Shown: piece by piece, positions 48,189 through 59,879 of the stretch
Position numbering within the stretch: the stretch's first letter is position 1
How the letters are laid out: every line of letters starts with the position of its first letter
Source: Ctena decussata
Taxonomy: Eukaryota; Mollusca; Bivalvia; Lucinida; Lucinidae
NCBI GenBank assembly: GCA_963989385.1
Contig: OZ022507.1
Location: 52,897,400 to 52,961,399 of the forward strand
Direction: 5' to 3'
Length of the DNA: 64,000 bases
Position numbers and translations under genes: made by a program
The notes under the pieces: model-generated
Database searches by the model: none
The model's input: the letters and a program-made list of their open reading frames with translations, nothing else
What the model was told of the DNA's origin: nothing

Positions 48189-48610
48189 GGCCTATTTGGG
48201 CCAGTAAAACCAGTTTCACCCCCCCCCCACACACACACACACACACACACCTCCCAGTAGTTATTACTGACCGTCCCAAGGCGGTACTTTCGTTGCGGTT
48301 GCATTTGTTTTATGTTCGGTGCTGTTTAATTTATTTTGTTCTCATTTTAACCCTTCTATAATAAAAATAGAAAATAGGTATAATTTGCTTAGTCTGTTTT
48401 AACCCTTCTGTTGGTATGAATTATATAGTTCAGTAAAGATAGCTGAGTTGCCACCTATTTGGGAAAGAGCTGCTGACTCGGCTTATCACTTGTAATTTAT
48501 TGTTTGTTGGGATGTCTTTGTCAATTTTTCCCTTTTATGTTGGGTATAGTGTTTGGGATCTGATTCAGTCAGTTCCTGAAGTGCATTTACTCTTTAAATT
48601 TTCATCAGTA
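48189..48610 (+). mobile_element. Diverged 3' tail of the 43.4-kb retroelement family
   Basis: ggccagtaaaaccagtttca, a C run and CA microsatellite (about 48219-48250), then cagtagttattactgaccgt, gagttgccacctatttggga and cagttcctgaagtgcattta correspond in order to the minus-strand tail at 43440-43870. There is no coding region. Confidence 0.5.
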
Positions 48611-48619
48611 TCAGTTCAG

Positions 48620-50840
48620 TAAAACCAAAAGGCACAAGTAATAAAGATAGTTACGGTTTTGTTCAGTTATCTCAGAATTATAATAGCTAGATCTACGAAT
48701 GAAAAAGTTAGTATTACGTTTCATGATTATTGGTAAAATATATTCGACACTTCATTTGCATTTTACGAGCAATTTTGATAATAGTATATCGATGCTTTCG
48801 TGACTGATCAGTTTAGAAATCAAAGTTATTACAGGAAACTCAATATAACAGTTCTTTCAGAACGGAAGCTTGTAAATAGTTGGTCGATTAAATAACACTT
48901 AAGTAATTGCTTTTTGCAAATAATGGGTATTCTTTAGCCGGAAATCTGTTAACGTTTATACGGAAAAAACATGGCTTACTGTAACAGAAAACTAACTACA
49001 CTGAAAAGTTCAGCACTAATCTGTCTAAATATCAATGAGTCATTATGGCTTGCATGCACCTTCTCAAGATGTAGAAATGCACAGGCAAGTTGCAATAAGT
49101 TTCAATCTACATTTATATTTAAGGTAGGTGTATACAGAATAACTCTTTTTCATTTGTTAAAACAAGAGAGAGTTATTGTTTATGGTGAAATCGATCAACT
49201 GTGGAGTGTGTACTGTTAAAACACAGACTTACAATGTCTACCGTAAAGATCCTAAGTTTTCGGGCACATAAGTCTGTAAAAACAGTGGAAACCGAGATCA
49301 GACTGTTCCTTAGGAACTAGAATGATCAAGGTATTCACAGTTGCCATCCCATCTGCACATTTTTGTAGGCATTACTCTGTGGTAGAAACGGAATAACAGG
49401 AAACTAAATAGTAAGGCAAGGACCGGCTGTGCTTGTAGCAGATGCAGAATTTAGGCAGTCTGTTTTGGGGATACTTTTGAACTTAAACATTGTTTTCCTA
49501 GTAAACGAAACGGTGAAATGTTTTTTTTTTTGTTGTATTCTGTAGAATACGATGTAAGTTTTACTAAAATAATATGCATAAGCATGCTCCATCGATTGAA
49601 TATATTTTTCATGACGCTTTTCATGAAATTCAATTTTCTTGCATGTTTTTTTTTTAAATGTAAAAAATATACTTATTTTCAGGATAACTGCAGTTTTTTT
49701 TACCAATTTGTCTCATATATTCTATATTATAGATTATATGGTTTGCAGAAATGAAAGTGCATTCATTTGCTAGAGATATGAATTTTAATGGAAAATGTGT
49801 AAAATAAGTATACAAAATATTGTTTTTGTAGGAAAACAGAACGATGAAAGTTTTTGATTGTTTCAGTTCCTGGTCTTTGCATACTTTTTACTTTTATCTT
49901 ATCCAAATGCTTTATAGCTCGTTGGGTTATTTAGATGGTATATTGGTTTAAATGCCCCGCCAATATTTCTATTCAGTATCCATCTACCTTAAGTCTGTAT
50001 ATGAATAGTAGGTAAATACCTTACTTTTTTTAGCATTGTAATTATAGTCATTTTGCTCCAAAATGCAAACGGCATTCCCAATATTTTCTCAAAATTGGTG
50101 AGAGGTAAAAGATTTTCGAATTGCCCATTCTTAATTTCTATCCTATGCATAACAAAATCATAATTTTGTAGAAATGTGCAGTGTTGCATAAAATCTCTGT
50201 ACAAAAAGGGCTTAAAATATGTCATTTAAGCCTCTTAAGTACAAGGGTGTAGAACTTGGCTTTTGGAATTCCCGTTTAGCCTTACGTTTAAAGCATGTGA
50301 CCAACGTATGCTATACTTAGAACAAAATTTGCATAATGAATTGACATTTTATTCTGAATCAGTTTTTTCTACATTTTGTTTCATCTATATGCTATCACAT
50401 TTTGAAACAAACACTTTTTACTAGCAAAACTATATAAGAGTTAAATGATTATTTACAACATAGCATCACCTGACCAGTGACACTATGCATTACGCGTGTG
50501 GACAGGTGAACACATCTTTACCATTTCATTCATATACGCCACCAACTGTAGTAAAGAACGAGTTCATGCTATTGCTTATGAAAAATATTTTGGCTGTTCT
50601 AACAAGCATCCAACGCCCTTCAGTGAAGCTGTTCAGTTTTTGCATTACGGTTACTGTAAAATATTTTACAAAATCATCCAGAAATTTGGATTCTCTCGTG
50701 TTCCGTTATGTATAGTTTTAAGAATCGTTTGGACATTAGAACGTTTAATGGAACTTTTATCGTTTTCGATCAATAGACTGAAATATTGTCTCAAAGGGCC
50801 GTTAAATCCAAAACAATCAATCCATCAAAACCCAAGGAAT
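48620..50840. other. No gene; short retroelement tail fragment
   Basis: At 49852-49890 tttgattgtttcagttcctg and gtctttgcatactttttact are an inverse match to 43560-43597. The overlapping frames at 50485-50846 are open in more than one phase and have no recognised motif. Confidence 0.4.
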
Positions 50841-50844
50841 ACTT

Positions 50845-51080
50845 GAGCCGCGACACAAGAAAACCAACAATGTGGTTGTGCGCCCAGCGCAGACTCAGAT
50901 CAGCCTGGGCATCCGCCCAGTCTGATCAGAGTCTTCGCTGTCCGCATGGCAGTAACTTAGACCCTTGGCTACCCTTTGAGCACTGAACGAAGAGTCTGGT
51001 CAAACTGGGTGGATGCCAAGGCTGATTTGAGTCTGCGCTTGTCGCACAGCCACTTTGTTGGTTTGCTCGCGTCGCGGCTC
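50845..51080 (+). mobile_element. 236-bp foldback element with actt duplication
   Basis: gagccgcgacacaagaaaac to gctcgcgtcgcggctc, exactly 236 bp. actt at 50841-50844 and 51081-51084 is a 4-bp target duplication. The arms and central gcatggcagtaacttagacc are present. Confidence 0.85.
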
Positions 51081-51459
51081 ACTTGGATATTGCTCGAGTT
51101 TATCCTAGTAATAATTCCAAACGCGCTCACTGTTTGAAATGCCCCTCGTCAAACAATCGGCACCATTTTGTACAAAAACTGCTTTATAGATAGACATACA
51201 AGGTTGAAACCTGCCAATTCATTCTCCTGGGATTAGCTTTAATTATTCTAAAACAGTAACAGTGCATCTTGGAAGCATTTAGATAATTGTTTTCCAAAAT
51301 CGAAGACTAAAATGCTTCTTGTCTTGCTCAAGTTGTTCAAAAATTAAACACTACGGGTGACACTACAAGTTAACACTTTTAAAACACTTTGCTTATCGTC
51401 TGAATAAACGCTTGTCTCCGTAGTTGTCTCAGATTTGCGAGTCACAAAAATTAAAACCG

Positions 51460-51840
51460 GAATGCACTTATTCTTTCCTTTGTTTATCCATTTTTCTGTC
51501 TTTCAATGTAAAATTGTGTCAGAGTTTTTTTCAGAGACTATGCAAGCTGGAATCTTCAGGTTGTTTTTATACATATGGAACGTTAGTTGTTGTACCTTGG
51601 GACTGAGATTCAAGCTTGATATTGCTCTTATTCTTTCTTGATTTATCCAGTTTCCTTTCCTCTTTTTACTTCATTCATTGAAATATTGTGCCACAACTAT
51701 ACAGAAAATGTTCAAGCTAGAATCTTTAACTTATTCCACATGACAAAAATAAATTGTTGTGCCTTTGAGAATTTGGCTGAAAGCATATCTTCATCCTTTG
51801 ATTTACTCATTTTTTTCTGTCTATTCTTGAAAATCTGTTT
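51460..51840. repeat. Degenerate ~165-bp tandem repeat, 2+ copies
   Basis: gcaagctggaatcttcaggt (51543) and tcaagctagaatctttaact (51711), with tgtttatccatttttctgtc, gatttatccagtttcctttc and gatttactcatttttttctg at similar spacing. Overlapping frames here are translated repeats. Confidence 0.65.
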
Positions 51841-52091
51841 GCTTGTTTTTTTTTCAATTTCTTAAGAACTGTTTTCTGGATAACGTAGATGGTGTGGGGG
51901 TGGGGGGCAGGTTATTAGTAAGTCATGCTTACTGCAACCTCTAATTTAAAGGAAAACTTGCGAATATGGCAAATTTATTTTTGAAATCAAAGTCATTAGC
52001 GTACGTCATAACGTTAACTTTGGATCGCAAGTAGAGTAACTGTGACCGAACATTTCAATCAAATCGTTCAGAAATAATAGTCTAAACATTT

Positions 52092-52327
52092 GAGCCGTGA
52101 CACGAGAAAACCAACAAAGTGGTTGTGCGCCCAGCGTAGACTCAGATCAGCCTGGGCATCCGCCCAGTCTGATCAGAATTTTCGCTGTCAGCACGGAGGT
52201 AGCTTAGACCCTTAGCTACCCTTTAAACGCAATGCAAAGTCTCTCATCGGATTGGGCAGATGCCCAGTCTGATCTGAGTCTGCGCTGGGCGCTCAACCAC
52301 TTTGTTGGTTTTCTCGTGTCGCGGCTC
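52092..52327 (+). mobile_element. 236-bp foldback element, full-length copy
   Basis: gagccgtgacacgagaaaac to tctcgtgtcgcggctc, 236 bp. Flanks attt and aatt differ by one base, consistent with a mutated 4-bp duplication. Confidence 0.8.
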
Positions 52328-52799
52328 AATTTTCTTGTCAGGCAATTACTGTAATCAATACTATCACAAATCAGCTGCGTAGTCATTGTACTACTTTCAG
52401 TGAGGACTGCCTTCTATAATTGGAAAATAACCCACAATAAAATCAGTAAAAGCATGGTCATTATGTCCTAGTATGCAGGAATAAGGATAAATTGTAGCAT
52501 ACGTTTGAAACGAAGTAAAATCAAATATAAGTGTTGATTCCTGCTATATGCTGACAGCGTTTAACTTGATGACGAATGTATCGCTTAATTTGACTCTTAA
52601 TTCGCAAATTATCAAACTCTTCTTTAATTTGGGTTATGATTGAAAATTTTTAACTCATCAGTTACTGGTTCTGGAGAAGATCTGTAGTGTGTTTTACTAT
52701 ATACTGACACGGCAGCCATCTTGGTTACGTAACCAGGACCGGTTGAACTCACTTTCGTTCCTCTAACCCCAATAGGCTTTATATGTAATTTTGCTTCAA

Positions 52800-52895
52800 T
52801 TTGCCAACGGTTTGAGAGAATAAATCGTTTAAAACTGTTGATGACGGACGTTGGACAGCGGACGACCCGCTTTCGGCTCAGGTGAGCTAACATAA
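52800..52895. repeat. Dispersed repeat ending ggctcaggtgagctaa, diverged copy 4
   Basis: aaatcgtttaaaactgttga, tgacggacgttggacagcgg and ggctcaggtgagctaa (52875-52890). Confidence 0.65.
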
Positions 52896-52899
52896 ACAA

Positions 52900-54070
52900 A
52901 ATAATAATAAAACAAAAACGCGTTGTCCTCAAGAAAACTATTCTTCAGAGCTCATGTGAAGAAATGGCCGAGGTTTCACTTGCAAATGAGGTTGAGTTTA
53001 ACTGCTGGAACTTGATGCTGAACCGCTTTGCAGTTTAGGTTTACTTTATGCTTGAGGGTCAAGCATTTATCAACTGAGCAATAGCTGAGGCTGATTGTGA
53101 GGCTCGAATCACTCTATAGTTTAGGTTCAATTTGAGATTTATCATATGTCAACTAAAACTTAGTTTGTTTAATCTTGACCATCCCAAACTGATTCTCCAT
53201 TGACACACATACACATTTTTAAATAATTACACCGGTCTTATTTTAAGCACATGATTAGTTTGTACATGTAGCTTGACAGGGCAAGATACATCACACATCT
53301 TGCATTGTGTTTCTTTTGATCAAAGAAGCTCAATGCAAAATTCTTATTTTTAAGGCACTAGATTTTCAAATTACCGACAGTAAAGTTGTGGGAAATGTAC
53401 CTTTAACAAACAGTTGTTTAAACAAATAAAGTTTTGTATAAGGTAGGAACTTCGAGAAACATTGATGTCGAGTAATTCAAACTAACAGTATTATGGCACA
53501 GTATCGCATCTACATTTAATAAAAATAACACATCCTTGGTTGTGGTCCTCTGCAACTATTGTGTTTGCAACCAGTTTTGCTGGAATTGTTTCAATGTAAA
53601 ATAATATCATTATTTGCAACCACTACTATAACAAGTTGAGCAAATTTTATGGTTTAAAGACCCCTTGCTAAAAAATTTGAAAAATGATTTGGGTCATTTC
53701 TAATTTGCAACTAGAGTTTCATACGTAATATACAATGTGCAGGCATTGGGCACATACGTTGTCCAACTTTTGCTTATATTCTATCACTCGAGGGGAACCG
53801 GGAAAGGGAATATTATTTTGTGGAACACTTTGTCATTTTTTCAAAAAACAAGTTTTCCTACTTTTAGCCCGTTATGTGTCTCACAAAATGCACATCACCC
53901 TACATCTTATCATCAAATATTAAGGTTGAACCACTTTTCAAAATTATTTGCATTCAGACGTTTATCCTTGGTAGGTCAATGGAGACTTAACGAATGTGTG
54001 ACTAGGGGAATAAAATGAATGAATGTAGCTTTTTGATGTGCTTTTCGAAGCTATGATTTAACACTTTTTG
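52900..54070. other. No gene recognised
   Basis: Non-coding AT-rich sequence with no repeats shared within the window. Confidence 0.4.
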
Positions 54071-54074
54071 AAAT

Positions 54075-54312
54075 GAGCAGCACGAGACGAGAAAACCCAC
54101 AAATTGGTTGTGCGCCCAGCGCCGATTCAGATCAGCCTGGGCATCCACCCAGACTGATCAGAGACTTCACTGTCCACATGAAGGTAGCTTAGACACTTAG
54201 CTACCCTTTAAGCACTGAGCAAAGGGTCTGTTCGGACTAAGCGGATGCCCAGGTTGATCTGAGTCCGCGCTGGGCGCACAACCACTTTGTTGGTTTTCTC
54301 GTGTCGCGGCTC
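54075..54312 (+). mobile_element. 236-bp-type foldback element with aaat duplication
   Basis: gagcagcacgagacgagaaa to ttctcgtgtcgcggctc, 238 bp. aaat at 54071-54074 and 54313-54316. It ends about 260 bp before the 19-bp minisatellite. Confidence 0.85.
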
Positions 54313-54573
54313 AAATGTCTCTGCGAAATGTTTGCGTAATATGGCAAATACAAGGTGAGCAGCGTACATCAAGTTCAAATGTTAATAATGATAGATATTT
54401 TATTTTTTAAAAGAAACAATCTCAGACCAGACAAGAAAATAAGTAACAGCTCAGGCCTTAAAGAGCATATTTCAATTTAGTAAAACGAGCTACCCCGTAG
54501 CTCCCTGCCAAAGGCTTTTGTCTGAAGGAACTGTCACTGATTTATTAAATAAAGCCATTTATCAGAACGACTC

Positions 54574-55713
54574 GGAAAACTGACCATGAAGTGGAAAACT
54601 GACCATGAAGTGGAAAGCTGACCATGAGGTGGAAAACTGACCATGAGGTGGAAAACTGACCATGAGGTGGAAAACTGACCATGAGGTGGAAAACTTACCA
54701 TGAAGTGGAAAACTGACTATGAGGTGGAAAACTGACCATGAAGTGGAAAGCTGACCATGAGGTGGAAAACTGACTATGCGGTAGAAAACTGACCATGAGG
54801 TGGAAAACTGACCATGAGGTGGAAAACTGACCATGAGGTGGAAAACTGACCATGAGGTGGAAAACTGACCATGAAGTGGAAAACTGACCATGAGGTGGAA
54901 AACTGACCATGAAGTGGAAAGCTGACCATGAGGTGGAAAACTGACCATGAGGTGGAAAACTGACCATGAGGTGGAAAACTGACTATGAGGTGGAAAACTG
55001 ACCATGAAGTGGAAAGCTGACCATGAGATGTAAAACTGACTATGAGGTGGAAAACTGACCATGAGGTGGAAAACTGACCATGTGGTGGAAAACTGACCAT
55101 GAGGTGGAAAACTGATCATGAGGTGGAAAACTGACCATGAGGTGGAAAACTGACCATGAGGTTGAAAACTGACCATGAGGTGGAAAACTGACCATGAGGT
55201 GGAAAACTGACCATGAAGTGGAAAACTGACCATGAGGTGGAAAACTGACCATGAAGTGGAAAGCTGACCATGAGGTGGAAAACTGACCATGAGGTGGAAA
55301 ACTGACCATGAGGTGGAAAACTGACCATGAGGTGGAAAACTGACTATGAGGTGGAAAACTGACCATGAAGTGGAAAGCTGACCATGAGGTGGAAAACTGA
55401 CTATGAGGTGGAAAACTGACCATGAGGTGGAAAACTGACCATGTGGTGGAAAACTGACCATGAGGTGGAAAACTGACCATGAGGTGGAAAACTGACCATG
55501 AGGTGGAAAACTGACCATGAGGTGGAAAACTGATCATGAGGTGGAAAACTGACTATGAGGTGGAAAACTGACCGTGAGGTGTAAAACTGACCATGAGGTG
55601 GAAAACTGACTATGAGGTGGAAAACTGACCATGAGGTGGAAAACTGACTATGAGGTGGAAAACTGACCATGAGGTGGAAAACTGACCATGAGGTGGAAAA
55701 CTGACTATGAGGT
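54574..55713. repeat. Minisatellite, 60 units of 19 bp
   Basis: The unit is ctgaccatgaggtggaaaa. The first ctg is at 54580 and the last at 55701, exactly 59 x 19 bp apart. Every intermediate position I checked (54599, 54732, 54903, 54998, 55245, 55359) is in register, so there is no net indel. Variants (gactatg, gaagtgg, gaaagct, tgtggtgg) form longer patterns: the tgtggtgg unit and its neighbours recur 361 bp (19 units) apart at 55081 and 55442. The minus strand is open in all three phases because 19 is not a multiple of 3 and no phase has a stop; the 318-codon frame there is repeat-derived. Confidence 0.95.
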
Positions 55714-55719
55714 CAGTTT

Positions 55720-56280
55720 ACCGTTCGAAGTGTTCTGGAAAATGGCTTCATTTCATAAATGACAGCATTTTATATAGACAAAGGATGTAAGTTAAGAGTA
55801 ACTGCGCTTCACGACATAAAAAACGGACTATTAAAACCTGAGACATAGCTGGTTTTCTCATTTGATTCAGGATTTTTTGGCTTGAAATGGGTAATTGCAG
55901 TTTCGACATAAGCTTTGTGAATACTAAAAACATCAAAAAATAACAATTTGAATAAGAACTTTAAACTAAGACCGCTCATTAACGGTTCTCCGGCCGTCCT
56001 ATGGCACTGTAAAGACCTTAACTTTATACATTGTAGTTTGTCATGATAACAGAAAGGCGTTCATGATCAATACTTGGTGAAACTGCTTTGTCAAACATGC
56101 AACTGCAAACAGTATGGAGCTTATCTGATACTTAATCAATCAACTCTGACAATGTAATTGTTTCAGATTAAAGTGCTCAATCAACATTTGTGCCAGTCTT
56201 TAACAGGAATTGCCATGCACCAGCCTGAGATAAGAAGGGGTATTAGGGATAATTTAAGGATGACTTTCCATATTTCTGCA
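55720..56280. other. No gene recognised
   Basis: Unique AT-rich sequence. Nothing else is visible. Confidence 0.4.
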
Positions 56281-56283
56281 AAT

Positions 56284-56357
56284 AAACATATGTTGTGATC
56301 CCTCATTCAAACCGTCTCATCGAGACGGTTCTGAATTAGGGGTCACAACATATGTTT
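56284..56357. repeat. 74-bp hairpin with double perfect stem
   Basis: aaacatatgttgtga (56284-56298) faces tcacaacatatgttt (56343-56357). Inside, aaccgtctc (56310-56318) faces gagacggtt (56322-56330) with a 3-base loop, and the sequence between is nearly complementary. It could be a small MITE or a transcribed stem-loop. Confidence 0.8.
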
Positions 56358-56359
56358 AC

Positions 56360-57685
56360 ATTGAGAAATAAAAAAAATATACTATGGAATTATTTTCAAA
56401 TCTCCACCTTATCTGGAGCTCTGAGCGACAATGTAGCTTATCTGGGAGAGTCAGTAGTCTCATTATGTAGTTTTTTGTGCAGTATGTGGAGCAACTCTAC
56501 GTTATCGCCCATTTTCTTTTTATCAAGTCCACTTAGGGGAAATGAAATAAGCGACCGCCATCTTAGTGTACTAGACATTTTATTATCTCATCTGCGACTT
56601 TCAGAACTAAGACATAGGTACTGTAATTGTATTTAGGTACGCTGGGACAAAAATTTGCGTTTTTGCAAATTTTGATACATTCAAGCGTATTTAAGTAAAT
56701 CAATTCGTCACGTTTTTCTGTTATATCTTTGTAAAATCATTATGTTAGCGAATATTACAGTTCGTGCATTTATCATTTATGGTGACCGCAAAAATCACAA
56801 AATCACGAATATAAGTACACAGCGAACATTTGTACAATGACAGTATTACTTTTCCTGGGTCGTTGTCGTTATCTTTGCCTCGAGTTTTCTGGCACAGCTC
56901 TGTTCCACGACAATGCACTGACAGACAAGACACCACATTCTGCAGAACTGTCAATATGTGTCATTACCTTCAAGGGTAAATCCCATACGGTTTCTATGTG
57001 CAGTGAGGGCTGTGCAGGGCTTTTATGTGCAGTGCGGTCTGTGCAGGGACGCAAACATGGAACCGGAAACGTCGCTTCGTCTTTTCTTTTCGTTCTTAAA
57101 AACAATGGCAAGATATGGCCTTTAAATTGCTGTTCTGTGAAGTGAACAATTAATCTTAGACATTTTTCTCTACCGTTTGCCAATTATACATTTTTTTTCT
57201 CTACAGTTTGCCAATTATATATATAATGGAGGTTTGAAAAGAACTCGAGACCTCAGTATAGCTTTTAACATCACACCATTGAGATTTCTGTGAAAGTGTT
57301 AACAGTCAACCATACAACGTTATCTGTTTGATCCACAATAAGCCGGAATAAAACTGATTATTTATCTGAAAATCTTCACAGATAGAGCTAATATGCAATA
57401 AACATATGTAATTAATTGCATGTCTGGCTCAATAAAAGGAAGCTCTATGAAGATTCAAAGCAATTCATTTACTAACATGGTGCTCAGGCGAAACTTTTTA
57501 ACTACTGCATTGAATATTACAATGTACATGTATATTTATAGCTTTCTAGGGGTTGTATACGCGAGTATCATTCAGCTGATCAACTGTACGATGTAAAAAG
57601 GAGGCACTCGTTATGGTTTGGCAAATCTGCCAAAGTAAATTGCCATTCGCTTAAGATTTATAATCATGATTTTTTTAACCGCCTA
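56360..57685. other. No gene recognised; short GC-richer patch
   Basis: 56837-57183 is richer in C and G, with open frames on both strands and a short tgtgcag iteration near 57010-57050. No domain is recognised. Confidence 0.35.
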
Positions 57686-57689
57686 CATA

Positions 57690-58170
57690 GAGGCATGTGA
57701 AATCAACACAGTGGCAAGTGCGCTCTGATTAGAGTCTTCGCTGTGCGCTTTAAAGGTATCTAAGGGTCTAAGCTACTTAAACGCTGGAGTACTTATTTTC
57801 CTTCTCCCTACGCCCACTTTTTCTCTTTCTTTTAATCCCTCGGCGTTAGCAAAGTTTTCGACAACAGCGGCACAGGAAACGTAATACCTATGCCTCGCTC
57901 TAGGAAGTCGAAAACGAGACAATAAAATGAGCTACGACACGACAAAACCAACAATGTATATCCATTGTTCTCATAAAGTTTTGTCAGCAGTGAGTATTCA
58001 TATCAGCCTGCACAGCTAAACTGCATAAAAAAAGACTGATAAGTATATGCAGATTTGACGGCTGATTTGTATATTTTTTACCTTTCACATTTAGGTTTTG
58101 TCAACAGTGAGTCTCAACTCAGCCTGCACAGCTAAAAATCAAAAGCGAAGACCTTGATCAGTACACAGAG
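57690..58170. mobile_element. Fragments of the 236-bp foldback family
   Basis: ctctgattagagtcttcgct near 57723, gagctacgacacgacaaaac at 57929 and two related blocks (tcagcctgcacagctaaa near 58003 and 58117) are decayed pieces of the family, partly duplicated. Confidence 0.5.
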
Positions 58171-58585
58171 ATGTAACGAGATGTTACCTCTTTACATCAT
58201 TATAAATGACGCAGCAGATTCTGGATAAAATCTCAAAACATAATGATTTCCGACTACTGGTTATAAGCGTATGTTTGTACTCTTGATTCAACGCTATGAA
58301 AACCGGAAGAGCTGGTACTGTGAGTTCGGATACTGTGATATGAGGAGAATACGAAGTCTGCATAAAATGCTGAAAATACAACAAATTTTCAAAAACCTTA
58401 GCAGATACCTTCTATATGTTGTTTCTCACAATTTCGAATCTCAAAATGCCTGACTTGTTGATGTTATAAAGGGTTTCAATTCAAAGATGTTTCATTTGTT
58501 TAAAGTAGGGAAATCACAGTCCTTTGCAATGACACAACTGTAGCGACAATCTTGCACCGATATATCACAATAAATAATAATAATT

Positions 58586-58821
58586 GAGCCTCGACACGAC
58601 AAAACCAACAAAGTGGTTGTGCGCCCAGCGCAGACTCAGATCAGCCTTGGCATCCGCCCAGTCTGATCTGAGTCTTCGCTGTCCGCATGGAGGTAGCTTA
58701 GACCCTTAGCTACCCTTTAAGCGCTAAGCAAAAAGTCTGAACGGACTAGGCGGGTGCTCAGGCTGATCTGAGTCTGCGTTGGGCGCACAACCACACTGTT
58801 GGTTTTGTCGTGTCGCGGCTG
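58586..58821 (+). mobile_element. 236-bp foldback element, full-length copy
   Basis: gagcctcgacacgacaaaac to ttttgtcgtgtcgcggct. The left flank is aatt; the right terminus is altered (ctgg), so no duplication is readable. Confidence 0.8.
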
Positions 58822-58829
58822 GACTCTTG

Positions 58830-59650
58830 AACGTGCAATAGTTGCCACACTACTACGGAGAGTTTAAGTTTAGCAATCAGCTGTTAATTGCGTGTAATTG
58901 GCGAGTGTTATGCCTCATTGTGTGCGGCTTAAAAAGCGGAAACAAGGTTAACAAGAAAAACTATAACATGAAATGTCATGTTATATTGGGCGTTTGATTT
59001 TTTTTCTCAGTTTATGCAGGTTTATAGAAGTAAATGTCGCAATGATTGTTGAAATGAAACTTGAATCTCATTGCAGACTGATGAGGCTTCTTCCGTGTTG
59101 TTTTCGACCCCAACAAATTATCTTACTTCGATATAGCCACGCAAAAAACTTTAGTTTTTGCATGTATTAATTTTCTTAAAAATGACCACAGTAACATATC
59201 TTTGATCAGAAGATTTGTAAGCTAGTGCAGAATACTAGGCTAACACAATTTTTGACTTAAGACTTGCATTTTAAGAAAAATAAATAAATAAATAAAACTG
59301 AGTAACCTTTTGTTCATTTTCTCTATTTTCTCTATATACTAATATTAAAGAATGATGCACGGTCATGTAAATCAGAACAATATTGACCGCGTTTAATGTA
59401 GACTAAAAGATATGCAAAAAGACCTTAGTGCAGCTAAATTGAACTATATGGACCTAACACCTTTAATTCAAAATAAAAATGCAAGGAAGGCAATAAAAAT
59501 CGAAAAGTATCGATGTCCTACGATAGCCCAATTACCTCTCTTATTTCACAATTCTGAATTTCGAATTCTGAATTCCAAAATTCGTAGTACAAACTGAGTG
59601 ATAAATTAAGATGAATGAGATTTATGTTAGTTGAAATGCAAATGACAATT
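58830..59650. other. No gene recognised
   Basis: AT-rich sequence. (taaa)n-like iterations near 59280 and gaattctgaatt iterations near 59560. Confidence 0.4.
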
Positions 59651-59657
59651 GGTTTTA

Positions 59658-59786
59658 GGCCCGATTTCACGTCACAGTTATAACTCGTATTAACCAGTCC
59701 GTGGTCTATTTTACCGTAAGGCGCAATGTAAAATTTTGGTGTTCCGAATGCTAATCCATGTACTAAGTTTAACGTGAAATCGGGCC
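59658..59786. mobile_element. 129-bp MITE with 15-bp perfect TIRs
   Basis: ggcccgatttcacgt (59658-59672) and acgtgaaatcgggcc (59772-59786) are exact inverses. The interior is unrelated and non-coding. Flanks are AT-rich and no duplication is certain. Confidence 0.7.
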
Positions 59787-59879
59787 ATAGTATATAAAAA
59801 TCTGAATTAAATAATTTCACTAGAAAAAACAATGAACTATGTGAATATGCTGATCATTGTCGCGTGCAAAGGGACCTTC

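Noticed and set aside
50496..50846. 116-codon frame and its overlapping partners
   Set aside because: Several phases are open at once and the 3' part enters a foldback element region. No motif recognised.
54562..55518. 318-codon minus-strand frame
   Set aside because: It is a translation of the 19-bp minisatellite. All three minus phases are open, so openness carries no coding information.
54574..55713. CRISPR array
   Set aside because: Units are contiguous with no unique spacers, and the setting is an animal genome.
56837..57183. Overlapping frames on both strands
   Set aside because: GC-richer patch makes stops rarer. Neither strand gives a recognisable protein.
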